The translations under genes were made by a program, and so were the position numbers. From the IMG/VR virus record IMGVR_UViG_3300036822_000277, positions 1 through 39,838 of that record: a DNA stretch of 39,838 nucleotides; one strand, 5' to 3'. This stretch comes from a virus. Below are positions 1-6,721 of this stretch, one piece after another (positions within the stretch are counted from its first letter, which is position 1; each line of letters starts with the position of its first letter). The notes under the pieces were generated by a model, which was not told the DNA's origin, made no database searches, and saw only the letters and a program-made list of their open reading frames with translations.

Positions 1-1185
1 CTATGACGCCGTTTTTATCTCTCCATGTGGTACATACACCCAGTCGATATGGTTCTCTGTGTAGATCTTCGTGGACTTCGCGTCACTGTGAGCCATACGT
101 CCTTGCGGATCTATTCCCTGCTTATCAAACAGAAACGCTGAAAGCGCCCGTATCTCGTGGAATGTAGGCCGCTGTTCTTCTGGTAGGTTGCTGGCAACGC
201 CAACTTGATCCCGCATTGCAGAGAAAGATCTGCTTAAATAGTCCGGCGCAACTTGTGTCGGGTGTTTAACCTCTTTGCTTGTTGGATTGCTACGTTTTAG
301 CGGCAACCGATGCACGACGTAAGGGCTGGCGACATTATCTCGGCTCCGCTCAATAATTTCTTTTATAACTGGCCCAATTGGGATGGCAACGTGTGATGCT
401 TCTTTATGCTGTACTTTCTGGCGGTGAATAAAAAGCGTCCCGTAAATATCGTCTTTCGGTTCGCTGAACCATACACAACCGCAAATTCCCTCGCTGGGTT
501 GTTTTATAGAATAACGAATACGCGAAACCTCTAACCGGGCATGCGTAGTTTGAAGCGCAAGATCCATTGCTGTTTGCAACCACAATGGTGAGGCTCTATA
601 AATTTTTAAATAGTCCTCGAATGAAAGGCGACGCCTGATTTTAGAATCAACACGACGCATTTTTTTACGTTCTGCTGGGTTATCCATCATCAGCGACTCA
701 TCAACGGCGTAGCTGAATAGTTTTTTTAAAAAACTGACTTTTCTATTCTGCACATTAGCGGATGCTTCTGAGTGATATTTTTTGATGTACCCGTTAACGT
801 GTTCGAGCTCGATATCACAAGCGTAGATATCGCTAAAAAATTCCTTCACACGTTCTATATCATTCAGCCAGACAGACTTCGTATCTTCCCTGGGTTTTTC
901 ATCGATGATGGCGCGATCAAGTAGCGCCTGGGCATGAACGGCGAAAGGTTTGGCTTCGCCATTGACACCACCAGACTCCCGCAAAAGGCTTTCGATAGAA
1001 GGAGCTGATTCAGGCCTCATGCGGAGGTTGTATTCTCTGGCGATGGCGATCGCAACGACGCGATCGGCACCCAGCGTTTTCCGTTTCCCTGTAATCAGGG
1101 TGAATCTGTATTGCCCGGTAGCTTTGTCAAAAAGCAGATAGTCAGGGAGATTCCTGTTCTCCCTTTTACGTGGTCTGGCGGCCAT
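1..1185 (-). CDS. int: Lambda-type tyrosine integrase
   Basis: Site-specific recombinase that inserts and excises the prophage at att sites. The 394-residue protein has a basic N-terminus like the lambda Int arm-binding domain (about 1-60), a core-binding region (about 80-180) and a C-terminal catalytic domain. The catalytic residues are readable: R217 in an ARLEVSR context, K257, H343-x-x-R346, H366 and the nucleophile Y375 in STKIY. Nothing essential is missing, so it looks functional. It is the last gene of the leftward operon, one base after the excisionase stop. The stop codon is the first three bases of the window, so the adjacent att site lies outside. Int and Xis co-transcribed from PL is the lambda arrangement. 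Confidence 0.96.
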   Translation of the reverse strand: MAARPRKRENRNLPDYLLFDKATGQYRFTLITGKRKTLGADRVVAIAIAREYNLRMRPESAPSIESLLRESGGVNGEAKPFAVHAQALLDRAIIDEKPREDTKSVWLNDIERVKEFFSDIYACDIELEHVNGYIKKYHSEASANVQNRKVSFLKKLFSYAVDESLMMDNPAERKKMRRVDSKIRRRLSFEDYLKIYRASPLWLQTAMDLALQTTHARLEVSRIRYSIKQPSEGICGCVWFSEPKDDIYGTLFIHRQKVQHKEASHVAIPIGPVIKEIIERSRDNVASPYVVHRLPLKRSNPTSKEVKHPTQVAPDYLSRSFSAMRDQVGVASNLPEEQRPTFHEIRALSAFLFDKQGIDPQGRMAHSDAKSTKIYTENHIDWVYVPHGEIKTAS

Positions 1186-1186
1186 G

Positions 1187-1396
1187 TTAACCCTCTTGAA
1201 TTAACCGACGAACGCTTTCGCTGACCATTGAATCGACACCCCATCGCTCAGAAGCACACACAAGAACGGTACCGTCCACAATGCGGCCACGCAATTTGCC
1301 GTTTTCAATCCAGCGCTTGATCGTTCTGTTATCTGGTACAGAGCCTGCTTCAAACTCGCGTTTACCCCACAGGCTCGCTTTCATTAACTTGGCCAT
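1187..1396 (-). CDS. xis: Excisionase (Xis)
   Basis: Small DNA-bending recombination directionality factor that turns integrase towards excision. I place the start at the ATG at 1396 (69 residues, MAKLMKASLW...) because a GGAG lies six bases upstream; an in-frame ATG at 1423 would give 78 residues but has no such site. The sequence around residues 18-32 (PDNRTIKRWIENGKL) looks like the winged-helix recognition segment of enterobacterial excisionases. The stop is separated from the int ATG by one base, so the two are translationally coupled. Family assignment is by size, position and this segment. Confidence 0.85.
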   Translation of the reverse strand: MAKLMKASLWGKREFEAGSVPDNRTIKRWIENGKLRGRIVDGTVLVCASERWGVDSMVSESVRRLIQEG

Positions 1397-1410
1397 ACGG
1401 TTCTCCATAC

Positions 1411-1430
1411 AGCCCGGCTGCACCCGGGCT
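1411..1430. other. Perfect hairpin between exonuclease and xis
   Basis: A seven-base GC-rich inverted repeat (AGCCCGG / CCGGGCT, loop of six) sits just upstream of the xis Shine-Dalgarno site. It has no T-run on either side, so it is not a typical intrinsic terminator. It could modulate xis translation or protect the mRNA end. Confidence 0.4.
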
Positions 1431-1437
1431 CTTAGGT

Positions 1438-2007
1438 TTATTCTTCGGTGCTGGTGGGCAGCAGGCGCTGCCAGATTGCTGATACGTATTTCACCTGGTG
1501 GCGGGCGTCGGCCAGCGCATTGTGGGCTACACCATCAAATGGCATATCGCGTTTAGGATCGAAGCCCAGCTGTTTGCCAAGCAACACCATGGTGCGCACG
1601 TCGCTGTCGTTCCAGAATTGCCACGGGCAGACATGGCCAGCGCGTTCGTAAGCCGACCGCAGGATAACGTTGTCGAAGTTGGCACCGTTGCCCCAGACTT
1701 TCAGGTAGCGCGGGTTGTCAGAATTACGGCTGATAAACGAGCTAAATTCAGAAATCGCGTCTGCGATGTGCCTGGTATCATCGGTGCAAATTGCAGCGCG
1801 GGCTTCCGCTGATTGCTTCAACCACCACAGGATGGTATCGCCGTCGGGTATAGCGCCCTGATCCATCGCGCTGGATAGGCTAACGGCCGCATAGAACTCT
1901 GCTCCCAGCTCGCCGCTCTGCGGGTCGAAGAATACGGCGCCGATCGCGACAATTGGCGCGGAAGGCTTATTGCCCATGGTTTCTAGGTCGATCATAAGGT
2001 GGTTCAT
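1438..2007 (-). CDS. DEDDh 3'-5' exonuclease (exonuclease VIII / Rv2179c-like)
   Basis: 189-residue nuclease with a complete DEDDh active-site set: D7 and E9 in MIDLETMG, D112 in GNGANFDN, and H162 with D167 in AHNALADARHQ. This is the RNase T/DnaQ fold; the family in enterobacterial prophages is usually annotated as exodeoxyribonuclease VIII-like or as a Rv2179c-like 3'-5' exoribonuclease. It probably degrades nucleic acid during early phage growth or takes part in recombination; whether the substrate is DNA or RNA cannot be told from the sequence. Its ATG overlaps the stop of the upstream gene (TAATG), showing tight coupling in the PL operon. Confidence 0.85.
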   Translation of the reverse strand: MNHLMIDLETMGNKPSAPIVAIGAVFFDPQSGELGAEFYAAVSLSSAMDQGAIPDGDTILWWLKQSAEARAAICTDDTRHIADAISEFSSFISRNSDNPRYLKVWGNGANFDNVILRSAYERAGHVCPWQFWNDSDVRTMVLLGKQLGFDPKRDMPFDGVAHNALADARHQVKYVSAIWQRLLPTSTEE

Positions 2008-2360
2008 TACATATGCTCCAAATCTGATGGTTTAAAATCTTGGCTGCCAGCAGACGGGATTGATGCCGCAGGATAGAGGTAAACCGGCACCTCGTGCTTG
2101 AGCTTTGGATCACATCCAATGACTACTGCTGAAATAGACCACATCCAGTTATTTTCATCGTGATCGTTATCATGCATGTGTTCGGCGCATCTTTTAGTAA
2201 CAAAACCAAATGGTTCCTGCTCCATGACAGCCAGTAACGCACGGGCCATCATTTCAGCCTCTTCAGCAGGAAGCACAACATTGTGCCCAGCGCTATATTT
2301 GGCGCGCCATGATGCAATTGTTTGAAGACGCTCTTTGTTTAATTCGCTGGTGGGCATCAT
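2007..2360 (-). CDS. Hypothetical early-left protein (117 aa)
   Basis: Not recognised beyond being a typical small gene of enterobacterial prophage left operons. It starts MMPTSELNKERLQTIASW, with a predicted helical N-terminal half (about 5-50) and a middle stretch very rich in His, Asp and Asn (about 81-90, HMHDNDHDEN). It is coupled on both sides: its ATG overlaps the upstream TGA (ATGA) and its stop shares a base with the exonuclease ATG. Probably an accessory early protein. Confidence 0.7.
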   Translation of the reverse strand: MMPTSELNKERLQTIASWRAKYSAGHNVVLPAEEAEMMARALLAVMEQEPFGFVTKRCAEHMHDNDHDENNWMWSISAVVIGCDPKLKHEVPVYLYPAASIPSAGSQDFKPSDLEHM

Positions 2361-2668
2361 TCTTCTTCCTCTGACAAGACCAAACAGGTGTCGTCTGGCA
2401 CAACGATACTGAGCTGCACGCTGTAGCCACGCTCATGCATGGTATAAATGATGGGCCACGCTGGCAGCGGGGTATCTTCGGCAACTTGGCTGATGCCGAT
2501 GCTCCACAGTCCGGAGTCGAGGTAATAACCGACCACCTGCATTTCACCCTCGGCAGATTTTAGGTGATAGATACCGGGTTTGTTATAGCAACCAATTTCT
2601 TCGCGGATCGCGCCTTCACATTCCAACAGATCATCGCTGGCGCCATAAAATTTTAGTTCTTTTGTCAT
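2357..2668 (-). CDS. Hypothetical early-left protein (103 aa)
   Basis: Unrecognised soluble protein. I use the ATG at 2668 (MTKELKFYGASDD...), which has a GGGAG about nine bases upstream; a longer reading from 2713 would run into the preceding gene and has no better site. It ends with an acidic tail (LSEEEE). The pattern of short beta-like segments (GIYHLK, MQVVGYYL, YSVQLSIVV) suggests a small alpha/beta fold. Overlaps the next gene by the ATGA junction. Confidence 0.7.
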   Translation of the reverse strand: MTKELKFYGASDDLLECEGAIREEIGCYNKPGIYHLKSAEGEMQVVGYYLDSGLWSIGISQVAEDTPLPAWPIIYTMHERGYSVQLSIVVPDDTCLVLSEEEE

Positions 2669-2669
2669 A

Positions 2670-3215
2670 TCATTCACTCCCTTTGATGCTGATGCCAGCG
2701 GCACGAGGCACATTCACCTCAACAATACGCACAGTCGGTTTGTACATCTCTATAGCCGTTAGCCAGTCTGCACCTGTCATTCGCTTTTCAGCATCGCCAT
2801 TTGTCCACTGCACTGGTACACCGATAGCTTTCATCGCGATTTCAATTTCTCCAGCGATAGCGCTCTTACCACAGCCAGTGAAGCCAGTGACGGTAACAAG
2901 GACCTCTCCTTTAGTGGGTTCAGTCTGCGCCTCCAGCTCTGCTATGCGCCTGCCCATCGGCTCAATCTTCGCAACTAACATCGAGTTTGCGCGATTTAGC
3001 TCAGCAATCCGCTTCTCTGCGGCGTCCAGGTCATCACCCAGCTTCTGCGCCATCTGAAACCAGTTAGCGCGCTGCTCTTCTTTGTTTCCCAGCTCATCCA
3101 GCAGACCTTCAAGCTCATCAATCGAAAGGTGCAAAAGCTTAACCCCGGATTTAAGTGCTGTTTCGAGATAGTTGCGCATCCGCAGCAGTAGCGCCTGTTT
3201 GTCGATGTTGCTCAT
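2670..3215 (-). CDS. Ead/Ea22-like protein with C-terminal P-loop segment
   Basis: 181 residues, starting at the ATG at 3215 (MSNIDKQALLLR), preceded by GGAGG and overlapping the upstream stop as ATGA. The N-terminus matches the MSNIDKQALREAA-type opening of Ead/Ea22 proteins, whose genes lie in the b/left region of lambdoid phages. Residues about 20-95 are a long heptad-like helix (coiled coil). The C-terminal third holds a clear Walker A motif, GFTGCGKS, followed by a short alpha/beta segment (QWTNGD...VRIVEVNVPR). A Walker B acid is not obvious and the domain is too short for a classical kinase. Function unknown; possibly nucleotide binding. Confidence 0.7.
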   Translation of the reverse strand: MSNIDKQALLLRMRNYLETALKSGVKLLHLSIDELEGLLDELGNKEEQRANWFQMAQKLGDDLDAAEKRIAELNRANSMLVAKIEPMGRRIAELEAQTEPTKGEVLVTVTGFTGCGKSAIAGEIEIAMKAIGVPVQWTNGDAEKRMTGADWLTAIEMYKPTVRIVEVNVPRAAGISIKGSE

Positions 3216-3523
3216 TGGGCGGCCTCCGGGCGTAACCAGATGCAGACAGCTCCATCTTCGGTGTCGTGAATAGACCCGACAAACCATCCTTCACCTTCTG
3301 GCGTTTCAGGTTGCCAGGCTGAGATATCGTAACCATCAACAGCCGGATCGATATCTTCTTCATCGCGATAAACAACCTTCCACTGGAGACCATTTTCAGC
3401 CAGCCAGGTGTTGAAATCGTCGGACGATATTGATTCACGGCCAGCACAAAACTCATCATAAAGTGGGTGAGTCCAGTAACCGTACTGGTCGCGCTCTGCT
3501 GGTAATGCTGTAATTTTGCCCAT
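3212..3523 (-). CDS. Hypothetical early-left protein (103 aa)
   Basis: Unrecognised, acidic and aromatic-rich (WTHPLYDEF, GYDISAWQPETPEGEGWFVGSI). No signal peptide or membrane segment. The pattern resembles small phage proteins that mask or mimic host surfaces, but no family can be named. Overlaps the Ea22-like gene by four bases. Confidence 0.65.
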   Translation of the reverse strand: MGKITALPAERDQYGYWTHPLYDEFCAGRESISSDDFNTWLAENGLQWKVVYRDEEDIDPAVDGYDISAWQPETPEGEGWFVGSIHDTEDGAVCIWLRPEAAQ

Positions 3524-3535
3524 TGCGCAGTACCT

Positions 3536-3643
3536 TTATTGAATGTCTTTTACCAACCAGAGCAGCAGAATGGCGATTGCCAGTATGCTGCCCACGATGA
3601 TCCAGAACACCACTACCTGTGCCCGGTAGGTGTAGGGTTTCAC
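3536..3643 (-). CDS. Small single-pass membrane protein (35 aa)
   Basis: Reads MKPYTYRAQVVVFWIIVGSI, continuing through a single hydrophobic helix (residues about 10-30) to a charged end (VKDIQ). The GTG start overlaps the TGA of the upstream yfdR-like gene as GTGA, with a purine-rich GGGGGA just before it, and the gene ends 13 bases before the next gene starts. Coupling on both sides and a clean transmembrane segment make it a believable gene despite its size. Function unknown; predicted inner-membrane peptide. Confidence 0.6.
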   Translation of the reverse strand: MKPYTYRAQVVVFWIIVGSILAIAILLLWLVKDIQ

Positions 3644-4170
3644 AGGCGTCCCCCCGTCAGTTCTGCAAAACGATTCAGGAATAGGCCATAAGCCTGACCA
3701 GGTTTAAGAGGAATAATGGTGAAGTCATAAGATGGGGCGATTCCTTCGAGTACTGGCCAGATAGAGCCATCATCAAGATCCAGATCGCGGCGTTCGGTCG
3801 CCAGCATGATGAGATCGGCATACTTAACCGGTGTGCTCATGGTTGCTGGCAGGCCATATTTTTCACGGATGACGATATCCACGGCTTCTTCAATGCGCTG
3901 ATAATCCGGCAGCAGGCGTTTTAATGGCGCCGGGATATCCTGGCAATAGGCCTCCGCGGCGTCGTGCATCAGTGCTTCAAGAGCAAACTCAGCGGGCACA
4001 ATCTGGCTGCACAGTACGGCATGCTGGGCGACGCTGTAGAACTCGGGCAGATGGCCAGCAAAGCGACAGATGTTGGACAGCGCAACGGCGATATCTTCCG
4101 TGACGATTTGGCTGGTGGTCACATTGCGATAATCGATGTGCTGTCCGGTGTAAGTTTTAAGAAACGGCAT
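3640..4170 (-). CDS. yfdR: HD-domain phosphohydrolase, YfdR-like
   Basis: 176-residue HD-superfamily hydrolase, closely resembling E. coli prophage CPS-53 YfdR and more distantly the 5'-deoxynucleotidase YfbR. The metal-binding pattern is visible: VAQHAVL (first His), LMHDAAEAYCQDIPAPLK (HD pair), then VKYADLIMLATERRDL with the final Asp. It probably dephosphorylates nucleotides, which could adjust dNTP pools during phage replication. The start at 4170 (MPFLKTYTG) is chosen for its GGAG seven bases upstream; the frame is open further upstream but codes poorly. Upstream lie yfdQ and yfdP homologues in the CPS-53 order. Confidence 0.88.
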   Translation of the reverse strand: MPFLKTYTGQHIDYRNVTTSQIVTEDIAVALSNICRFAGHLPEFYSVAQHAVLCSQIVPAEFALEALMHDAAEAYCQDIPAPLKRLLPDYQRIEEAVDIVIREKYGLPATMSTPVKYADLIMLATERRDLDLDDGSIWPVLEGIAPSYDFTIIPLKPGQAYGLFLNRFAELTGGRL

Positions 4171-4263
4171 ATATTCTCCATATATTTGCAGCTGCACCTG
4201 CGGCTGATTTCGGGTGTGCGAATCCCTCGCCGGATGGCGATAAATAACGGAATTACGCTTCAC

Positions 4264-4290
4264 TAATTGCCCCGATATGCAGGGCAATTA
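4264..4290. repeat. Nine-base inverted repeat flanked by direct repeats
   Basis: Between yfdQ and yfdR, TAATTGCCC (4264-4272) and GGGCAATTA (4282-4290) form a perfect stem with a nine-base loop. The ten-mer AATTACGCTT occurs on either side (4251-4260 and 4300-4309). There is no T-run, so a terminator is unlikely; an mRNA processing or attenuation element, or a protein site, is possible. The rest of the 131-base gap (4171-4301) shows no gene. Confidence 0.5.
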
Positions 4291-4301
4291 AGGCTGTGCA
4301 A

Positions 4302-5132
4302 TTACGCTTTAAAGTTGCCGATAAATGTTTCGACTGGCTTGCTGTCGAACTTGCCGATCAGCAGATCGCGGAATTCGTCAGCGATGGACTCTTCCTGCGC
4401 TTCCAGTTGGACGATACGCACAACGAAGCATGGCTCATGGCTTTTTAGCAGACCGTTTCGCAGACTGAATCGACGCTCGGAAAGACCTTCGTACGGCACG
4501 CATTTGAACTCGAAGGCAACCGGCATAACATCTTTGCTGCTGGCCTCCACGCTTTCCATAAGTGATTTTTTGCCGCTGAAATCTTCGTCTTCGTGCGCGG
4601 ACTCAGATACCTGTTTGATGTTGACGCGGCGTACGGCCTGAGCGGCTTGCGCGATGGTCATGGTGTTACCATTGGCATCAAACGCCGTCAGGAAGTCGCT
4701 CCAGTCCTCCAGCCATTCGGCGATCTGCTTCTGGCTGAGGTGATCACCGTTGATCGCCAGCATGGCGCGGAAAGGCGCTGTTTTCTTCAGCTTAACCGAG
4801 GCTACGTTATCGGCGTGGCCTGGGTTTTCCAGCGTACCGATGTTGAAGATTGAACGTGCCAGCATGTTTTCGGCATCGATAAAACAGCGGGCCTTTTGCT
4901 CGGTGCTGGTGTAGCCGACGGAGTAACGCACAAAGTCGTCGATACTGGTGGTATCCATGGCACCGCGGAAGCGGAAGCGTTCCAGAGACATATTTTCGAG
5001 GCTTTGAACGCGGGTACCTTCCGGGAGTAACGCGCTCGGGCATGCCATCGTGTCAATATCTTTGAGGTGGTAGCCAGACAGAACCAGGTCTTTAACTTGC
5101 TGGATCGCGCTGCTGTCTAATTGCTGAGACAT
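4302..5132 (-). CDS. yfdQ: DUF2303 family protein, YfdQ-like
   Basis: 276-residue soluble protein of the DUF2303 family, whose E. coli member is YfdQ of prophage CPS-53. It starts MSQQLDSSAIQQVKDLV and keeps the expected length. No enzyme motif is visible; the protein is acidic with a mixed alpha/beta pattern. Function unknown. It sits between yfdP- and yfdR-like genes in the same order and orientation as in CPS-53, suggesting the three act together in early phage metabolism. Confidence 0.82.
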   Translation of the reverse strand: MSQQLDSSAIQQVKDLVLSGYHLKDIDTMACPSALLPEGTRVQSLENMSLERFRFRGAMDTTSIDDFVRYSVGYTSTEQKARCFIDAENMLARSIFNIGTLENPGHADNVASVKLKKTAPFRAMLAINGDHLSQKQIAEWLEDWSDFLTAFDANGNTMTIAQAAQAVRRVNIKQVSESAHEDEDFSGKKSLMESVEASSKDVMPVAFEFKCVPYEGLSERRFSLRNGLLKSHEPCFVVRIVQLEAQEESIADEFRDLLIGKFDSKPVETFIGNFKA

Positions 5133-5189
5133 ATAAATTCCTTATTAACAAGTGATCGAGGTGGTGACAGTGAATTGGTTAGCTGCGGT

Positions 5190-5561
5190 TCACTGAGCCG
5201 CTTTCAGCTTTCCATCTGTGGATCCGTTGATTCCGAATAACTGGCCCTGGTCTTCCTGCAGGATGGTGAGTTTTCCGCCGCGGTTGACATACATCGGCGT
5301 CTCAGTAGTGTCTTCTTCTGTCGTTTTCCCGCGTGGAGTAGGGCAGGTGTACTGCAATTTGTGCTTGATCATGACGCGCTTCTCTTCGGTCGAGTTGCTC
5401 ATACGGTCGAGATCAAAAGTAAGTACCACTTTGCCTTTGCTGCCGTTGTTCAGAACACCCAGCGCAGCTGTATTCAGAGCGGCGGCGATTTTGTTGATGA
5501 ACACGCCGGCATCCAGCTCGCCCAGAAAGTCGGGCACTACGGTCATGCGATCATTGCTCAT
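5190..5561 (-). CDS. yfdP: YfdP-like protein
   Basis: 123 residues, first certain gene of the leftward operon. Order and size match yfdP upstream of yfdQ and yfdR in E. coli CPS-53; the sequence opens MSNDRMTVVPDFLGELDAGV and contains KGKVVLTFDLDRMSN. A GAGG lies upstream of the ATG. No catalytic motif is visible. The naming rests mainly on gene order, so it is less certain than that of yfdQ and yfdR. Confidence 0.7.
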   Translation of the reverse strand: MSNDRMTVVPDFLGELDAGVFINKIAAALNTAALGVLNNGSKGKVVLTFDLDRMSNSTEEKRVMIKHKLQYTCPTPRGKTTEEDTTETPMYVNRGGKLTILQEDQGQLFGINGSTDGKLKAAQ

Positions 5562-5576
5562 AGCATTTCCTCTCGG

Positions 5577-5834
5577 TTAAGCGGCTGCCGCCGCCGTAAG
5601 TTTCTCCATACACAACAGAGAAGAGCACCTGCATTTGTTGGCGACTGCAATCGCCATCCTCTTGCCCGGGTGGATTGGGTTATGAGCCCGTCGCCCGGTG
5701 ATGCTCTTTTCTGTTATGTAAAAAGGGCGGTACCGCGGTAGAACATTACCTTCTTCCTCTCGTGTGGGGTGGAAGACCCGGGTACCGCCAAGACTACACA
5801 CAGCAATTTGAAGTTGTGGTGGTGGTGCCTCCAC
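5577..5834 (-). CDS. Doubtful small ORF in the PL leader
   Basis: An 85-codon leftward frame, Arg/Pro-rich at the start and ending in an alanine run. It overlaps inverted repeats (GGCGGTACC at 5726-5734, GGTACCGCC at 5781-5789), which suggests the DNA is under structural rather than coding constraint. A shorter start at MAIAVANKCRC is possible. Listed because the region is otherwise empty; it may not be a gene. Confidence 0.25.
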   Translation of the reverse strand: MEAPPPQLQIAVCSLGGTRVFHPTREEEGNVLPRYRPFYITEKSITGRRAHNPIHPGKRMAIAVANKCRCSSLLCMEKLTAAAAA

Positions 5835-5867
5835 CTGCCGGGTGGCCAGTACCGGCGACGTTACACA

Positions 5868-6092
5868 TTAAGAAACGTATTCATTTCTAAAGGTTGAATG
5901 AACTGGCCGCGTCACGTGCGCATAGCCGCATTGCCACAACTGGGAGCGCACTCCACCGTTTTCACACCTGTCACCCATAACTGGTAAGTGAAGGAGTGCG
6001 CTCTCATGTTGTGCCCTAAAAAGCTGGCGGTTGCCGCTAACGGAGTAGAACGGGCCGCCAGAAAGAGATAAAGGCATATTTTTACGATTCAC
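5868..6092 (-). CDS. Possible small leader protein (74 aa)
   Basis: Leftward frame with a GTG start at 6092 (MNRKNMPLSLSGGPFYSVSG). It reads through an 11-base inverted repeat (5944-5954 / 5993-6003), so coding and RNA structure are superimposed. Frames of this kind in the leader upstream of early genes recur in enteric prophages, but I cannot name a family. The protein is basic with several Cys and His. Function unknown. Confidence 0.35.
   Translation of the reverse strand: MNRKNMPLSLSGGPFYSVSGNRQLFRAQHESALLHLPVMGDRCENGGVRSQLWQCGYAHVTRPVHSTFRNEYVS
5944..6003. repeat. 11-base inverted repeat in PL leader
   Basis: GAGCGCACTCC (5944-5954) and GGAGTGCGCTC (5993-6003) are exact inverted copies separated by 38 bases, so leftward PL RNA can form a long hairpin here. 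It is the largest of a series of stems in the leader. Confidence 0.6.
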
Positions 6093-6093
6093 C

Positions 6094-6227
6094 TGCCCCG
6101 GTTTAGCGGCGCCACCTCGCCGGGGCAGATGTAAAGGGCAGTAACGCTGCCAGACGGCTTATTGGTATGCACAGGCATTTCAAGTCCTGCATCGCGGGGT
6201 TTGCTCTCCGCCCCAGGTTCTCCCCGC
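6094..6227 (-). ncRNA. Hairpin-rich stretch of the PL leader (candidate structured or antisense RNA)
   Basis: Three stems lie close together: TGCCCCGG/CCGGGGCA (6094-6101 / 6120-6127), a five-base stem at 6137-6151 (GGCAG / CTGCC), and GCGGGG/CCCCGC (6194-6199 / 6222-6227). They lie some 130-265 bases downstream of the predicted PL start. Known parallels are the C4/CI antisense immunity RNAs of P1, P7 and P4 and the put antitermination RNAs of HK022; the sequence shows the stems, the family is my inference. No gene is convincing between 6093 and 6365. Confidence 0.35.
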
Positions 6228-6365
6228 TATTCTTTAGCGCGCAACCTGAGAAAACCGCCTTCAAGTCTTTCGGCTTTCGCCATGTTCTGAGCGAATCATC
6301 CGGTTATTCGTATGCCACCGGCGGCTACTTCGTGGGCGTCCTGCCTGTTCGCTGTTGATGAATTA

Positions 6366-6394
6366 AATATACTCAAAGGTAATTTACCTGTAAA
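6366..6394 (-). promoter_or_regulatory. PL promoter
   Basis: On the leftward strand, TTTACA (6394-6389, five of six to the -35 consensus) is followed after 17 bases by TATATT (6371-6366, five of six to the -10). Start of transcription would be near 6359, driving the whole leftward early operon. It is interleaved with three operator-like sites, as expected for a repressor-controlled PL. Confidence 0.75.
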
Positions 6395-6406
6395 TACTTT
6401 GAGGTA
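6370..6406. promoter_or_regulatory. OL operator cluster
   Basis: Three related 12-mers: TACTCAAAGGTA (6370-6381), TACCTGTAAATA (6385-6396) and TACTTTGAGGTA (6395-6406). They share the half-site TACCT/AGGTA and match the sites near cro. They cover the -35, spacer and -10 of PL, so bound CI or Cro should block it. Confidence 0.7.
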
Positions 6407-6505
6407 TATTTTATTGTTGGTTAATCTAATTGATTGAATATGCGAGTTATTTATTTTTTAGACTGGTATTGATATGCTCATAAAAACAGCAATGCGGGGG
6501 TGTTT

Positions 6506-6718
6506 ATGGGATATCAAGAAGAAGAAGAGGCGATGCGGCGTTATCAAGAAATGTGCCGGATAGTTGGCGACGTCGTTTTTGCTATGGTTGCGGAGGGGCA
6601 TGAGACGAAAAGAGTCTCTATCGCTGATGTTATCAGAACAGAAATGATGAAGGGGGATAAGTGGGGGACGGAGCAACTCCAGTGTATGGAGTTGGCCGTA
6701 AAGTTACTAGAGGAATGA
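6506..6718 (+). CDS. Small acidic protein in the rex position (70 aa)
   Basis: Rightward gene between OL and the convergent repressor, ending three bases before the repressor stop. It starts MGYQEEEEAMRRYQEMCRIV (an alternative GTG lies two codons upstream) and is almost entirely helical, with EEEE near the start and LLEE at the end. Size and helix pattern vaguely recall YmgB/AriR-type small regulators, but that is weak. Lambda places the lysogen-expressed rexAB near here; this gene may likewise be expressed in the lysogen. Function unknown. Confidence 0.6.
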   Translation: MGYQEEEEAMRRYQEMCRIVGDVVFAMVAEGHETKRVSIADVIRTEMMKGDKWGTEQLQCMELAVKLLEE

Positions 6719-6721
6719 TAT

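Noticed and set aside
1411-1430. Hairpin as intrinsic terminator between exonuclease and xis
   Set aside because: No T-run on either strand; it would also cut off xis and int from PL.
6167-6358. Rightward 63-codon ORF in the PL leader
   Set aside because: No ribosome site, runs against PL, and covers the hairpins; more likely a by-product of conserved RNA structure than a gene, although conservation should be checked.
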